From: Rhipicephalus microplus
Taxonomy: Eukaryota; Arthropoda; Arachnida; Ixodida; Ixodidae
Assembly (NCBI RefSeq): GCF_043290135.1
Contig: NW_027464603.1
Location: 1,178,001-1,242,000, forward strand
Direction: 5' to 3'
DNA length: 64,000 bases
The stretch's first letter is position 1, and each line of letters opens with the position of its first letter. Shown one piece after another: positions 40,878-54,800 of the stretch. The notes under the pieces were generated by a model. That model had not been told where the DNA came from. It worked only from the letters and a program-made list of their open reading frames with translations, and searched no databases. The translations under genes and the position numbers were made by a program.

Positions 40878-43090
40878 CTACACAACTAGAATCTCCGCAA
40901 CTCGAAACTCCGCAACTACAAAATCCACAACTGGGAACTCCGCAACTAGAAAATCTATAACTAGAAACTCGAAAACTAGAAACTCCAAATTTAGAAACTC
41001 CGCAACTAGAAACTCCACAACTTGAAACTCCACAACTAGAGACTCTATAACTAGACACTCCACAACTAGAAACTCCACTACTACAGACTCCACAACTACA
41101 AACTTCACAACTAGAAACTCCACAACCAGAAACTCCGCAACTAAAAACTCCACAACTAGACATTCCACAACCAGAGACTCAACAACTAGAGACTCCACAA
41201 CTACAAACTCCACAACTAGAAACTCCACAACTAGAAACTCAACAACTAGAAACTCAACAACTAGAAACTCCGCAACTAGAAACCCAGCAACTACAAACTC
41301 CACAACTAGAAACTCCACACCTATAAATTCCACAACTAGAAACTCAACAACTAGAAACATAGCGAATAGAAACTCCACAACTACAAAATCCACAACTAGA
41401 AACTCCACAACTGGGAACTCCGCAACTAGAGACTCCACAACAAGAAACTCTGCAACTAGAAACTCCACAACTAGAAACTCCACAACTTGAAACACCACAA
41501 CTAGAGACTCCATAACTAGGAACTCCACAACTAGAAACTTCACAACTACAGACTCCACAACTACAAACTTCACAACTAGAAACTCCACAACCAGAAACTC
41601 CGCAACTAGAAACTCCACAACTAGAAGTTCCACAACCTGAGACTCAACAACTAGAGACTCCACAACTAAAAACTCCACAACTAAAAACTCCACAACTAGA
41701 AACTCCACAACTTGAAACTCCGCAACTAGAAACCCAGCAACTAGAAACTCCACAACTAGAAACTCCACACTTATAAATTCCACAACTTGAAACTTCACAA
41801 CTAGAAAAGCATTAACTAGAAACTCCACACCTAGAAACTCCGCAACTAGAAAACTCCGCAACTAGAAACTTCACGACTAGACACTCCACACCTTGAGACT
41901 CCGCAACGACAGACTCCGCAACTAGAAACTCTGCAACTAGAAACTGCACAGCTAGAAACTTGCAACTCGAAACTCTGCAACTAGAAGCTCCGCAACTAGA
42001 AACTCCACAACTAGAAACTCCACAACTAGAAACTCCACAACCAGAAACTCCGCAACTAGAAACTCCACAACTAAAAATTCCACAACCAGAGAATTAACAA
42101 CTAGAGACTCCACAACTAAAAATTCCACAACTAGAAACTCCACAACTAGAAACTCCACAACCAGAAACTCCGCAACTAGAAACTCCACAACTAGAAATTC
42201 CACAACCAGAGACTCAAAAACTAGAGACTCCACAACTAAAAATTCCACAACTAGAAACTCCACAACTAGAAACTCCACAACTAGAAACTCCGCAACTAGA
42301 AACTCCACAACTTGAAATTCCACAACCAGAGACTCAACAACTTGAGACTCCACAACTGAAAACTCCACAGCTTGAAACTCCACAACTTGAGACTTCGTAA
42401 CTAGAAACTCGGCAACTAGAAACTCAACAACTAGAAACTCCACAACTAGAAACTCCACAACTACAAATTCGACAACTAGAAACTCCAAATTTAGAAACTC
42501 CGCAACAAGAAACTCCGCAACTTGAAACTCCACAACTACAAACTTCACAACTACAAACTCCACAACCAGAAACTCCGCAACTAGAAACTCCACAACTAGA
42601 AATTCCACAACCAGAGACTCAACAACTAGAGACTCCACATTTAAAAATTCCACAACTAGAAACTCCACAACTAGAAACTCCACAACTAGAAACTCCGCAA
42701 CTAGAAACCCAGCAACTAGAAACTCGACAACTAGAATCTCAACACCTATTAATTCCACAACCTAAAACTCCACAACTAGAAACTCAACAACTAGGAACTC
42801 CACACCTAGAAACTCCACAACTAGAAACTCCACAACTAGATACTCTACAACTAGAAACTATGCAACTATAAACTCCGCATCTGGAAACTCCACAGCTAGA
42901 ACGTCCTCAACTAGAAACTCTGCAACTAGAAACTCCGCAATTAGAAACTCCACAGCTAGAAACTCCACAACTTCAAACTTCACAGCTAGAAACTCCGCAA
43001 CTAGAAATTCCACAACTAGAGACTCCGCAACTCTTAACTCCACAACTTGAAACTCTGCAACTAGAAAATCCCCAACTAGAAACTACACAA
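40878..43090 (+). repeat. HOR unit 8, truncated and internally deleted
   Basis: Starts like unit 7 but has lost a net 703 bp near 42000-42040, where sequence homologous to 36170 is joined to sequence homologous to 36880. 703 equals 47 monomers minus 2 bp, as expected if one 13-, one 14- and one 16-bp monomer were in the lost part. It then stops at 43090, where SINE block B begins. A private variant, CACACCTTGAG near 41890, recurs at 48930. Confidence 0.75.
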
Positions 43091-44650
43091 CTAGAAACTC
43101 CACAACCAGAAACTCCGCAACTAGAAACTCCACAACTAGAAATTCCACAACGAGAGACTAAACAACTAGAGACTCCACAACTAAAAATTCCACAACTAGA
43201 AACTCCACAACTAGAAACTCCACAACTAGAAACTCCGCAACTAGAAACCCAGACACTAGAAACTCGACAACTAGAATCTCAACACCTATTAATTCCACAA
43301 CTTGAAACTCCAAAACAAGAAACTCAACAACTAGAAACTCCACAGCTAGAAACTCCACAACTAGAAACTCCGCCACTAGAAACTCTGCAGCTTGAAACTC
43401 CACAACTAGAGACTCCATAACTAGGAACTCCGCAACTAGAAACTCCACAACTACAGACTCCACAACTACAAACTTCACAACTAGAAACTCCACAACCAGA
43501 AACTCCGCAACTAGAAACTCCACAACTAGAAGTTCCACAACCAGAGACTCAACAACTAGAGACTCCACAACTAAAAGCTCCGCAACCAAAATCTCCACAA
43601 CTAGAAACTCCACAACTAGAAACTCCACAACTAGAAACTCCACAACTAGAAACTCCGCAACTAGAAACCTAGCAACTAGAAACTCCGCAACTAGAAACTC
43701 TGCAACCAAAAACTGCCCAACTAGAAACTCCACAGCTAGAAACTCCAAAACTAGAAACTCCACAACTAGAAACTCCACAACTAGAGACTTCACAACTAGA
43801 GACTCCGCAACTAGAAACTCCACAGCTAGAAACTCCGCAACTAGAAACTCCGCAACTAGAAACTCCACAACTAGAGACTCTGCAACTATAAACTCCACAA
43901 CTTGAAACTCTGCAACTCGAAACTCTGCAACTAGAAAATTTCCAACTAGAAACTACACAACTACAATCTCCGCAACTACGAAATCCACAACTAGAAACTC
44001 CACAACTAGACACTCCGCAACTAGTAACTCCACAACTAGACACTCCACAACTAGAAACTCTTGAACTAGAGACTCCACAACTTGAAACTCTGCAACTCAA
44101 AACTCTGCAACTAGAAAATCCACAACTATAAACTTAAGTAGAAACTCCCCAACTAGGAACAACACAACTAGAAACTCCGCAAATAGAAACTCCGCAAATA
44201 GAAACTCCACAACTAGACACTTCGCAACTAGAAACTCCACAACTTGAGACTTCACAACTAGAAAACTCCGCAACTAGACACTCCACAACTGGACACTCCT
44301 CAACTTGAGACTCCGCAACGACAGACTCCGCAACTAGAAACTCTGCAACTAGAAACTCCGAAACTAGAAACTCCACAACTACGAACCTCACAACTAGAAA
44401 CTCGACAACTAGAAACTCCACAACTTGGGACTTCGCAACTAGAAACTCCACAACTAGAAACTCCACATCTAGAGACTCCACAACTATAAACTCCACAACT
44501 AGAAACTCCACAACTACGAACCTCACAACTAGAAACTCCACAACTAGAAACTCCGCAACTAGAAACTCCACAGCTAGAAACTCCACAACTTGAGACTTCG
44601 CGACTAGAAACTCGGTAACTAGAAACTCCACAACTAGAAACTCCACAACT

Positions 44651-44670
44651 ATTGATTGATTGATTGATTG
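44651..44670 (+). repeat. (ATTG)5 microsatellite, SINE 3' tail
   Basis: Same tail with the same unit number as the copy at 10977. No length change has occurred since the duplication. Confidence 0.95.
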
Positions 44671-44801
44671 ATATGTGGGGTTTAACGTCCCAAAACCACC
44701 ATATGATTATGAGAGACGCCGTAGTGGAGGGCTCCGGAAATTTTGACCGCCTGGGGTTCTTTAACGTGCACCCAAATCTGAGCACACGGGCCTCGACATT
44801 T
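44652..44801 (-). mobile_element. 5'-truncated tick SINE (Ruka-like), copy 2
   Basis: By eye identical in sequence and in both satellite junctions to the fragment at 10978-11127, at an offset of 33,674 bp. It is therefore a duplicated copy of one insertion and not a second transposition. Confidence 0.85.
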
Positions 44802-47800
44802 AAACTCCACAACTAGAGACTCCATAACTTGAAACACCACAACTAGATACTCCACAACTACAAAGTCCACATCTGGAAACTCCAATTTTAGAAACTCCGC
44901 AACTTGAAACTCCACAACTAGAGATTCCATAACAAGGAACTCCGCAACTAGAAACTCCACAACCGGAAACTACGCAACTAGAAACTCCGCAACTAGAAAC
45001 TCCACAACTTGAAATTCCACAACCAGAGACTCAACAACTTGAGACTCCACAACTGAAAACTCCACAGCTAGAAACTCCACAACTTGAGACTTCGTAACTA
45101 GAAACTCGGCAACTAGAAACTCAACAACTAGAAACTCCAAAACTAGAAACTCCACAACTTGAAACACCACAACTAGATACTCCACAACTACAAATTCGAC
45201 AACTAGAAACTCCAAAGTTAGAAACTCCGCAACTAGAAACTCCGCAACTCGAAACTCCACAACTACAAACTTCACAACTAGAAACTCCACAACTAGAAAT
45301 TCCACAACCAGAGACTCAACAACTAGAGACTCCACAACTAAAAATTCCACAACTAGAAACTCCACAACTAGAAACTCCACAACTAGAAACTCCGCAACTA
45401 GAAACTCCGCAACTAGAAACTCCACAACTACAAACTCTACAACTAGAAACTATGCAACTAGAAACTCCGCATCTAGAAACTCTACAGCTAGAATCTCCGC
45501 AACTCGAAACTCCACAACTACAAAATCCACAACTGAAAACTCCGCAACTAGAAAATCTACAACTAGAAACTCGAATACTAAAAACTCCAACTAGAAACTC
45601 CACAACTAGAAACTCCAATACTTTAAACACCACAACTAGATACTCCACAACTAAAAATTCCACAACTAGAAACTCCAAATTTAGAAACTCCGCAACTAGA
45701 AACTCCACAACTTGAAACTCCACAACTAGAGACTCCATAACTAGGAACTCCACAACTAGAAACTCCACAACTACAGACTCCACAACTATAGTCTTCACAA
45801 CTAGAAACTCCACAACCAGAAACTCCGCCACTAAAAACTCCACAACTAGACATTCCACAACCAGAGACTCAACAACTAGAGACTCCACAACTACACACTC
45901 CACAACTAGAAACTCTACAACTAGAAACTCCACAACTAGAAACTCAACAACTAGAAACTCCGCAACTAGAAACCCAGCAACTAGAAACTCCACAACTAGA
46001 AACTCCACACCTATAAATTCCACAACTTGAAATTCCGCAACTAGAAACTCCGCAACTAGAAACTCCACAACTAGAAAATCTACAACTAGAAACTCTAAAA
46101 CTGAAAACTCCATCTAGAAACTCCACAATTAGAAACTCCACAACTAAACACTTCGCAACTAGAAACTCTGCAACTAGAAACTCCGCAACTAGAAACTCCA
46201 CAGCTAGAAACTCCACAGTTAGAAACTCCGCAACTAGAAACTCCGCAACTAGAAACTCCACAACTAGAGACTCCGCAACTAGAAACTCCACAACTAGAAA
46301 CTCAACAACTAGAAACTATGCAACTAGAAACTCCGCAACTAGAATCTCCACAGCTAGAAACTCCACTACTAGAAACTCCACAACTAGAGACTCCACAACT
46401 AGAAACTCCATGACTATAAACTCCACAATTAGAAACTCCACAGCTAGAAACTCCACAACTTGAGACTTTGCAACTAGAAACTCGGCAACTAGAAACTCAA
46501 CAACTAGAAACTCCACAACTAGAAACTTCACAACTAGAAACTCCACAATTTGAAACACCACAACTAGATACTCCACAACTACAAATTCCACAACTAGAAA
46601 CTCCACAACTTGAAACTCCATAACTAGAAACTCCGCAACTAGAAACTCCACAACTACAAATTCTACAACTAGAAACTCCACAACTAGAAACTCCATAACT
46701 AGAAACTCCGCAACTAGAAACTCCACAACTAGAAATTACACAACCAGAGACTCAACAACTTGAGACTCCACATCTAAAAACTCCACAGCTAGAAACTCCA
46801 CAACTTGAGACTTCGCAACTAGAAACTCGGCAACTAGAAACTCCACAACTAGAAACTCCCCAACTTGAAACATCACAACTAGATACTCCACAACTACAAA
46901 TTCGACAACTAGAAACTCCACAACTAGAAACTATGCAACTAGAAACTCCACAACTAGAAACTCCACAGCTAGAACGTCGGCAACTAGAAACTCTGCAACC
47001 AAAAACTCCACAACTAGAAACTCCACAACTAGAGACTCCGCAACTATAAACTCCACAACTTGAAACTCTGCAACTAGAAACTCTGCAACTAGAAAATTAC
47101 CAACTAGAAACTACACAACTACAATCTCCGCAACTACAAAGTCCACAACTAGAAACTCCACAACTAGAAACTCCACAACTAGACACTCCGCAACTAGTAA
47201 CTCCACAACTAGACACTCCACAACTAGAAACTCTTGAACTAGAGACTCCACAACTAGAAAACTCTGCAACTAGAAACTCCACGACTAGACACTACCCAAC
47301 TTGAGACTCCGCAACTAGAAGCTCCACAACTTGAAACTCTGCAACTCGAAACTCTGCAACTAGAAAATCCACAACTATAAACTTAAGTAGAAACTCCCCA
47401 ACTAGAAACAACACATTTAGAAACTCCGCAACTAGAAACTCCGCAAATAGACTCCACAACTAGACACTTCGCAACTAGAAACTCCACAACTTGAGACTTC
47501 ACAACTAGAAAACTCCGCAACTAGACACTCCACAACTGGACACTCTCCAACTTGAGACTCCGCAACGACAGACTCCGCAACTAGAAACTCTGCAACTAGA
47601 AACTCCGAAACTAGAAACTCCACAACTACGAACCTCAAAACTAGAAGCTCGACAACTAGAAACTCCACAACTTGGGACTTCGCAACTAGAAACTCCACAA
47701 CTAGAAACTCCACATCTAGAGACTCCACAACTAGAAACTCAACAACTAGAAACTCCACAACTACGAACCCCACAACTAGAAACTCCACAACTAGAAACTC

Positions 47801-48264
47801 CGCAACTAGAAACTCCACAGCTAAAAACTCCACAACTTGAGACTTCGCGACTAGAAACTCGGTAACTAGAAACTCCACAACTAGAAACTCCACAACTAGA
47901 TACTCCACAAATTGAAACACCACAACTAGATACTCCACAACTAGAAATTCCACAACTAGAAATTCCACAACTAAAAACTCCGCAACTAGAAACTCCGCAA
48001 CTAGAAACTCCACAACTGGAGACTCCATAACTTGAAACACCACAACTAGATACTCCACAACAACAAAGTCCACATCTGGAAACTCCAATTTTAGAAACTC
48101 CGCAACTTGAAACTCCACAACTAGAGATTCCATAACAAGGAACTCCACAACTAGAAACTCCACAACCGGAAACTACGCAACTAGAAACTCCGCAACTAGA
48201 AACTCCACAACTTGAAATTCCACAACCAGAGACTCAACAACTTGAGACTCCACAACTAGAAACT

Positions 48265-50130
48265 CCACAACTAGAAACTCAACAACTAGAAACTCAACAA
48301 CTAGAAACTCCGCAACTAGAAACCCAGCAACTACAAACTCCACAACTAGAAACTCCACACCTTTAAATTCCACAACTAGAAACTCAACAACTAGAAACAT
48401 AGCGAATAGAAACTCCACAACTACAAAATCCACAACTAGAAACTCCACAACTGGGAACTCCGCAACTAGAGACTCCACAACAAGAAACTCTGCAACTAGA
48501 AACTCCACAACTAGAAACTCCACAACTTGAAACACCACAACTAGAGACTCCATAACTAGGAACTCCACAACTAGAAACTTCACAACTACAGACTCCACAA
48601 CTACAAACTTCACAACTAGAAACTCCACAACCAGAAACTCCGCAACTAGAAACTCCACAACTAGAAGTTCCACAACCTGAGACTCAACAACTAGAGACTC
48701 CACAACTAAAAACTCCACAACTAAAAACTCCACAACTAGAAACTCCACAACTTGAAACTCCGCAACTAGAAACCCAGCAACTAGAAACTCCACAACTAGA
48801 AACTCCACACTTATAAATTCCACAACTTGAAACTTCACAACTAGAAAAGCATTAACTAGAAACTCCACACCTAGAAACTCCGCAACTAGAAAACTCCGCA
48901 ACTAGAAACTTCACGACTAGACACTCCACACCTTGAGACTCCGCAACGACAGACTCCGCAACTAGAAACTCTGCAACTAGAAACTGCACAGCTAGAAACT
49001 TGCAACTCGAAACTCTGCAACTAGAAGCTCCGCAACTAGAAACTCCACAACTAGAAACTCCACAACTAGAAACTCCACAACCAGAAACTCCGCAACTAGA
49101 AACTCCACAACTAAAAATTCCACAACCAGAGAATTAACAACTAGAGACTCCACAACTAAAAATTCCACAACTAGAAACTCCACAACTAGAAACTCCACAA
49201 CCAGAAACTCCGCAACTAGAAACTCCACAACTAGAAATTCCACAACCAGAGACTCAAAAACTAGAGACTCCACAACTAAAAATTCCACAACTAGAAACTC
49301 CACAACTAGAAACTCCACAACTAGAAACTCCGCAACTAGAAACTCCACAACTTGAAATTCCACAACCAGAGACTCAACAACTTGAGACTCCACAACTGAA
49401 AACTCCACAGCTTGAAACTCCACAACTTGAGACTTCGTAACTAGAAACTCGGCAACTAGAAACTCAACAACTAGAAACTCCACAACTAGAAACTCCACAA
49501 CTACAAATTCGACAACTAGAAACTCCAAATTTAGAAACTCCGCAACAAGAAACTCCGCAACTTGAAACTCCACAACTACAAACTTCACAACTACAAACTC
49601 CACAACCAGAAACTCCGCAACCAGAAACTCCACAACTAGAAATTCCACAACCAGAGACTCAACAACTAGAGACTCCACATTTAAAAATTCCACAACTAGA
49701 AACTCCACAACTAGAAACTCCACAACTAGAAACTCCGCAACTAGAAACCCAGCAACTAGAAACTCGACAACTAGAATCTCAACACCTATTAATTCCACAA
49801 CCTAAAACTCCACAACTAGAAACTCAACAACTAGGAACTCCACACCTAGAAACTCCACAACTAGAAACTCCACAACTAGATACTCTACAACTAGAAACTA
49901 TGCAACTATAAACTCCGCATCTGGAAACTCCACAGCTAGAACGTCCTCAACTAGAAACTCTGCAACTAGAAACTCCGCAATTAGAAACTCCACAGCTAGA
50001 AACTCCACAACTTCAAACTTCACAGCTAGAAACTCCGCAACTAGAAATTCCACAACTAGAGACTCCGCAACTCTTAACTCCACAACTTGAAACTCTGCAA
50101 CTAGAAAATCCCCAACTAGAAACTACACAA
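48265..50130 (+). repeat. HOR fragment, second copy of unit 8
   Basis: Copy of 41225-43090 at an offset of 7,040 bp, wedged between SINE blocks B and C. Differences seen: CTTTAAATTCC here against CTATAAATTCC (48363 versus 41323) and CCAGAAAC against CTAGAAAC (49622 versus 42582). Confidence 0.8.
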
Positions 50131-51690
50131 CTAGAAACTCCACAACCAGAAACTCCGCAACTAGAAACTCCACAACTAGAAATTCCACAACGAGAGACTA
50201 AACAACTAGAGACTCCACAACTAAAAATTCCACAACTAGAAACTCCACAACTAGAAACTCCACAACTAGAAACTCCGCAACTAGAAACCCAGACACTAGA
50301 AACTCGACAACTAGAATCTCAACACCTATTAATTCCACAACTTGAAACTCCAAAACAAGAAACTCAACAACTAGAAACTCCACAGCTAGAAACTCCACAA
50401 CTAGAAACTCCGCCACTAGAAACTCTGCAGCTTGAAACTCCACAACTAGAGACTCCATAACTAGGAACTCCGCAACTAGAAACTCCACAACTACAGACTC
50501 CACAACTACAAACTTCACAACTAGAAACTCCACAACCAGAAACTCCGCAACTAGAAACTCCACAACTAGAAGTTCCACAACCAGAGACTCAACAACTAGA
50601 GACTCCACAACTAAAAGCTCCGCAACCAAAATCTCCACAACTAGAAACTCCACAACTAGAAACTCCACAACTAGAAACTCCACAACTAGAAACTCCGCAA
50701 CTAGAAACCTAGCAACTAGAAACTCCGCAACTAGAAACTCTGCAACCAAAAACTGCCCAACTAGAAACTCCACAGCTAGAAACTCCAAAACTAGAAACTC
50801 CACAACTAGAAACTCCACAACTAGAGACTTCACAACTAGAGACTCCGCAACTAGAAACTCCACAGCTAGAAACTCCGCAACTAGAAACTCCGCAACTAGA
50901 AACTCCACAACTAGAGACTCTGCAACTATAAACTCCACAACTTGAAACTCTGCAACTCGAAACTCTGCAACTAGAAAATTCCCAACTAGAAACTACACAA
51001 CTACAATCTCCGCAACTACGAAATCCACAACTAGAAACTCCACAACTAGACACTCCGCAACTAGTAACTCCACAACTAGACACTCCACAACTAGAAACTC
51101 TTGAACTAGAGACTCCACAACTTGAAACTCTGCAACTCAAAACTCTGCAACTAGAAAATCCACAACTATAAACTTAAGTAGAAACTCCCCAACTAGGAAC
51201 AACACAACTAGAAACTCCGCAAATAGAAACTCCGCAAATAGAAACTCCACAACTAGACACTTCGCAACTAGAAACTCCACAACTTGAGACTTCACAACTA
51301 GAAAACTCCGCAACTAGACACTCCACAACTGGACACTCCTCAACTTGAGACTCCGCAACGACAGACTCCGCAACTAGAAACTCTGCAACTAGAAACTCCG
51401 AAACTAGAAACTCCACAACTACGAACCTCACAACTAGAAACTCGACAACTAGAAACTCCACAACTTGGGACTTCGCAACTAGAAACTCCACAACTAGAAA
51501 CTCCACATCTAGAGACTCCACAACTATAAACTCCACAACTAGAAACTCCACAACTACGAACCTCACAACTAGAAACTCCACAACTAGAAACTCCGCAACT
51601 AGAAACTCCACAGCTAGAAACTCCACAACTTGAGACTTCGCGACTAGAAACTCGGTAACTAGAAACTCCACAACTAGAAACTCCACAACT

Positions 51691-51710
51691 ATTGATTGAT
51701 TGATTGATTG
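51691..51710 (+). repeat. (ATTG)5 microsatellite, SINE 3' tail
   Basis: Third copy of the tail, again five units. Confidence 0.95.
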
Positions 51711-51841
51711 ATATGTGGGGTTTAACGTCCCAAAACCACCATATGATTATGAGAGACGCCGTAGTGGAGGGCTCCGGAAATTTTGACCGCCTGGGGTTCT
51801 TTAACGTGCACCCAAATCTGAGCACACGGGCCTCGACATTT
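51692..51841 (-). mobile_element. 5'-truncated tick SINE (Ruka-like), copy 3
   Basis: By eye identical to the copy at 44652-44801, shifted by 7,040 bp with its satellite flanks. It was carried here by the 7,040-bp tandem duplication. Confidence 0.85.
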
Positions 51842-54800
51842 AAACTCCACAACTAGAGACTCCATAACTTGAAACACCACAACTAGATACTCCACAACTA
51901 CAAAGTCCACATCTGGAAACTCCAATTTTAGAAACTCCGCAACTTGAAACTCCACAACTAGAGATTCCATAACAAGGAACTCCGCAACTAGAAACTCCAC
52001 AACCGGAAACTACGCAACTAGAAACTCCGCAACTAGAAACTCCACAACTTGAAATTCCACAACCAGAGACTCAACAACTTGAGACTCCACAACTGAAAAC
52101 TCCACAGCTAGAAACTCCACAACTTGAGACTTCGTAACTAGAAACTCGGCAACTAGAAACTCAACAACTAGAAACTCCAAAACTAGAAACTCCACAACTT
52201 GAAACACCACAACTAGATACTCCACAACTACAAATTCGACAACTAGAAACTCCAAAGTTAGAAACTCCGCAACTAGAAACTCCGCAACTCGAAACTCCAC
52301 AACTACAAACTTCACAACTAGAAACTCCACAACTAGAAATTCCACAACCAGAGACTCAACAACTAGAGACTCCACAACTAAAAATTCCACAACTAGAAAC
52401 TCCACAACTAGAAACTCCACAACTAGAAACTCCGCAACTAGAAACTCCGCAACTAGAAACTCCACAACTACAAACTCTACAACTAGAAACTATGCAACTA
52501 GAAACTCCGCATCTAGAAACTCTACAGCTAGAATCTCCGCAACTCGAAACTCCACAACTACAAAATCCACAACTGAAAACTCCGCAACTAGAAAATCTAC
52601 AACTAGAAACTCGAATACTAAAAACTCCAACTAGAAACTCCACAACTAGAAACTCCAATACTTTAAACACCACAACTAGATACTCCACAACTAAAAATTC
52701 CACAACTAGAAACTCCAAATTTAGAAACTCCGCAACTAGAAACTCCACAACTTGAAACTCCACAACTAGAGACTCCATAACTAGGAACTCCACAACTAGA
52801 AACTCCACAACTACAGACTCCACAACTATAGTCTTCACAACTAGAAACTCCACAACCAGAAACTCCGCCACTAAAAACTCCACAACTAGACATTCCACAA
52901 CCAGAGACTCAACAACTAGAGACTCCACAACTACACACTCCACAACTAGAAACTCTACAACTAGAAACTCCACAACTAGAAACTCAACAACTAGAAACTC
53001 CGCAACTAGAAACCCAGCAACTAGAAACTCCACAACTAGAAACTCCACACCTATAAATTCCACAACTTGAAATTCCGCAACTAGAAACTCCGCAACTAGA
53101 AACTCCACAACTAGAAAATCTACAACTAGAAACTCTAAAACTGAAAACTCCATCTAGAAACTCCACAATTAGAAACTCCACAACTAAACACTTCGCAACT
53201 AGAAACTCTGCAACTAGAAACTCCGCAACTAGAAACTCCACAGCTAGAAACTCCACAGTTAGAAACTCCGCAACTAGAAACTCCGCAACTAGAAACTCCA
53301 CAACTAGAGACTCCGCAACTAGAAACTCCACAACTAGAAACTCAACAACTAGAAACTATGCAACTAGAAACTCCGCAACTAGAATCTCCACAGCTAGAAA
53401 CTCCACTACTAGAAACTCCACAACTAGAGACTCCACAACTAGAAACTCCATGACTATAAACTCCACAATTAGAAACTCCACAGCTAGAAACTCCACAACT
53501 TGAGACTTTGCAACTAGAAACTCGGCAACTAGAAACTCAACAACTAGAAACTCCACAACTAGAAACTTCACAACTAGAAACTCCACAATTTGAAACACCA
53601 CAACTAGATACTCCACAACTACAAATTCCACAACTAGAAACTCCACAACTTGAAACTCCATAACTAGAAACTCCGCAACTAGAAACTCCACAACTACAAA
53701 TTCTACAACTAGAAACTCCACAACTAGAAACTCCATAACTAGAAACTCCGCAACTAGAAACTCCACAACTAGAAATTACACAACCAGAGACTCAACAACT
53801 TGAGACTCCACATCTAAAAACTCCACAGCTAGAAACTCCACAACTTGAGACTTCGCAACTAGAAACTCGGCAACTAGAAACTCCACAACTAGAAACTCCC
53901 CAACTTGAAACATCACAACTAGATACTCCACAACTACAAATTCGACAACTAGAAACTCCACAACTAGAAACTATGCAACTAGAAACTCCACAACTAGAAA
54001 CTCCACAGCTAGAACGTCGGCAACTAGAAACTCTGCAACCAAAAACTCCACAACTAGAAACTCCACAACTAGAGACTCCGCAACTATAAACTCCACAACT
54101 TGAAACTCTGCAACTAGAAACTCTGCAACTAGAAAATTACCAACTAGAAACTACACAACTACAATCTCCGCAACTACAAAGTCCACAACTAGAAACTCCA
54201 CAACTAGAAACTCCACAACTAGACACTCCGCAACTAGTAACTCCACAACTAGACACTCCACAACTAGAAACTCTTGAACTAGAGACTCCACAACTAGAAA
54301 ACTCTGCAACTAGAAACTCCACGACTAGACACTACCCAACTTGAGACTCCGCAACTAGAAGCTCCACAACTTGAAACTCTGCAACTCGAAACTCTGCAAC
54401 TAGAAAATCCACAACTATAAACTTAAGTAGAAACTCCCCAACTAGAAACAACACATTTAGAAACTCCGCAACTAGAAACTCCGCAAATAGACTCCACAAC
54501 TAGACACTTCGCAACTAGAAACTCCACAACTTGAGACTTCACAACTAGAAAACTCCGCAACTAGACACTCCACAACTGGACACTCTCCAACTTGAGACTC
54601 CGCAACGACAGACTCCGCAACTAGAAACTCTGCAACTAGAAACTCCGAAACTAGAAACTCCACAACTACGAACCTCAAAACTAGAAGCTCGACAACTAGA
54701 AACTCCACAACTTGGGACTTCGCAACTAGAAACTCCACAACTAGAAACTCCACATCTAGAGACTCCACAACTAGAAACTCAACAACTAGAAACTCCACAA

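Larger units (their letters stand above)
9417..43090 (+). repeat. Copy 1 of an inferred 33.7-kb tandem duplication
   Basis: Everything from about 9417 reappears starting at about 43091 with an offset of 33,674 bp. After a nested 7,040-bp duplication the offset becomes 40,714-40,729 bp up to the window edge (23286 pairs with 64000). Because the second copy begins where this one would end, the simplest reading is a direct tandem duplication of 33,674 bp. It contains SINE block A, the transitional region and the full HOR domain. At the junction both parents share about 11 bp (CACAACTAGAA), so the exact point cannot be fixed. Confidence 0.75.
19324..43090 (+). repeat. Homogeneous HOR domain based on a 2,908-bp unit
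   Basis: Eight successive higher-order units, anchored on CAACTAGAATCTCCGCAAC. The anchors lie at or near 19347, 23855, 25953, 28456, 30554, 35062, 37970 and 40878. Spacings are 4508, 2098, 2503, 2098, 4508, 2908 and 2908 bp. The complete unit contains a fixed order of marker monomers: ATAGCGAATAG, CACTTATAAATTCC, AAAAGCATTAAC, TTGCAACTCG, GCAAGTAGAAAATC, GAGAATTAACAAC, CACATTTAAAAATTCC, CACCTATTAATTCC and CAACTCTTAACTCC. Units are close to identical by eye, so homogenisation is recent. Confidence 0.85.
41225..48264 (+). repeat. Copy 1 of a 7,040-bp tandem duplication
   Basis: Covers the end of the HOR domain and SINE block B. The junction with copy 2 lies in CTCCACAACTAGAAACTC, shared by both parents, so its position is uncertain by about 20 bp. 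Confidence 0.85.
43091..48264 (+). repeat. SINE-bearing satellite block, copy B
   Basis: Same order of landmarks as copy A: SINE at 44652-44801 and marker pairs at 44020/44133 and 47193/47382. Its left side joins the truncated last HOR unit. Its right side stops at about 48264, where the array jumps back to HOR-type sequence copied from 41225 onward. One private substitution is visible near 43940 (AATTTCCAAC here, AATTCCCAAC in A and C). Confidence 0.85.
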
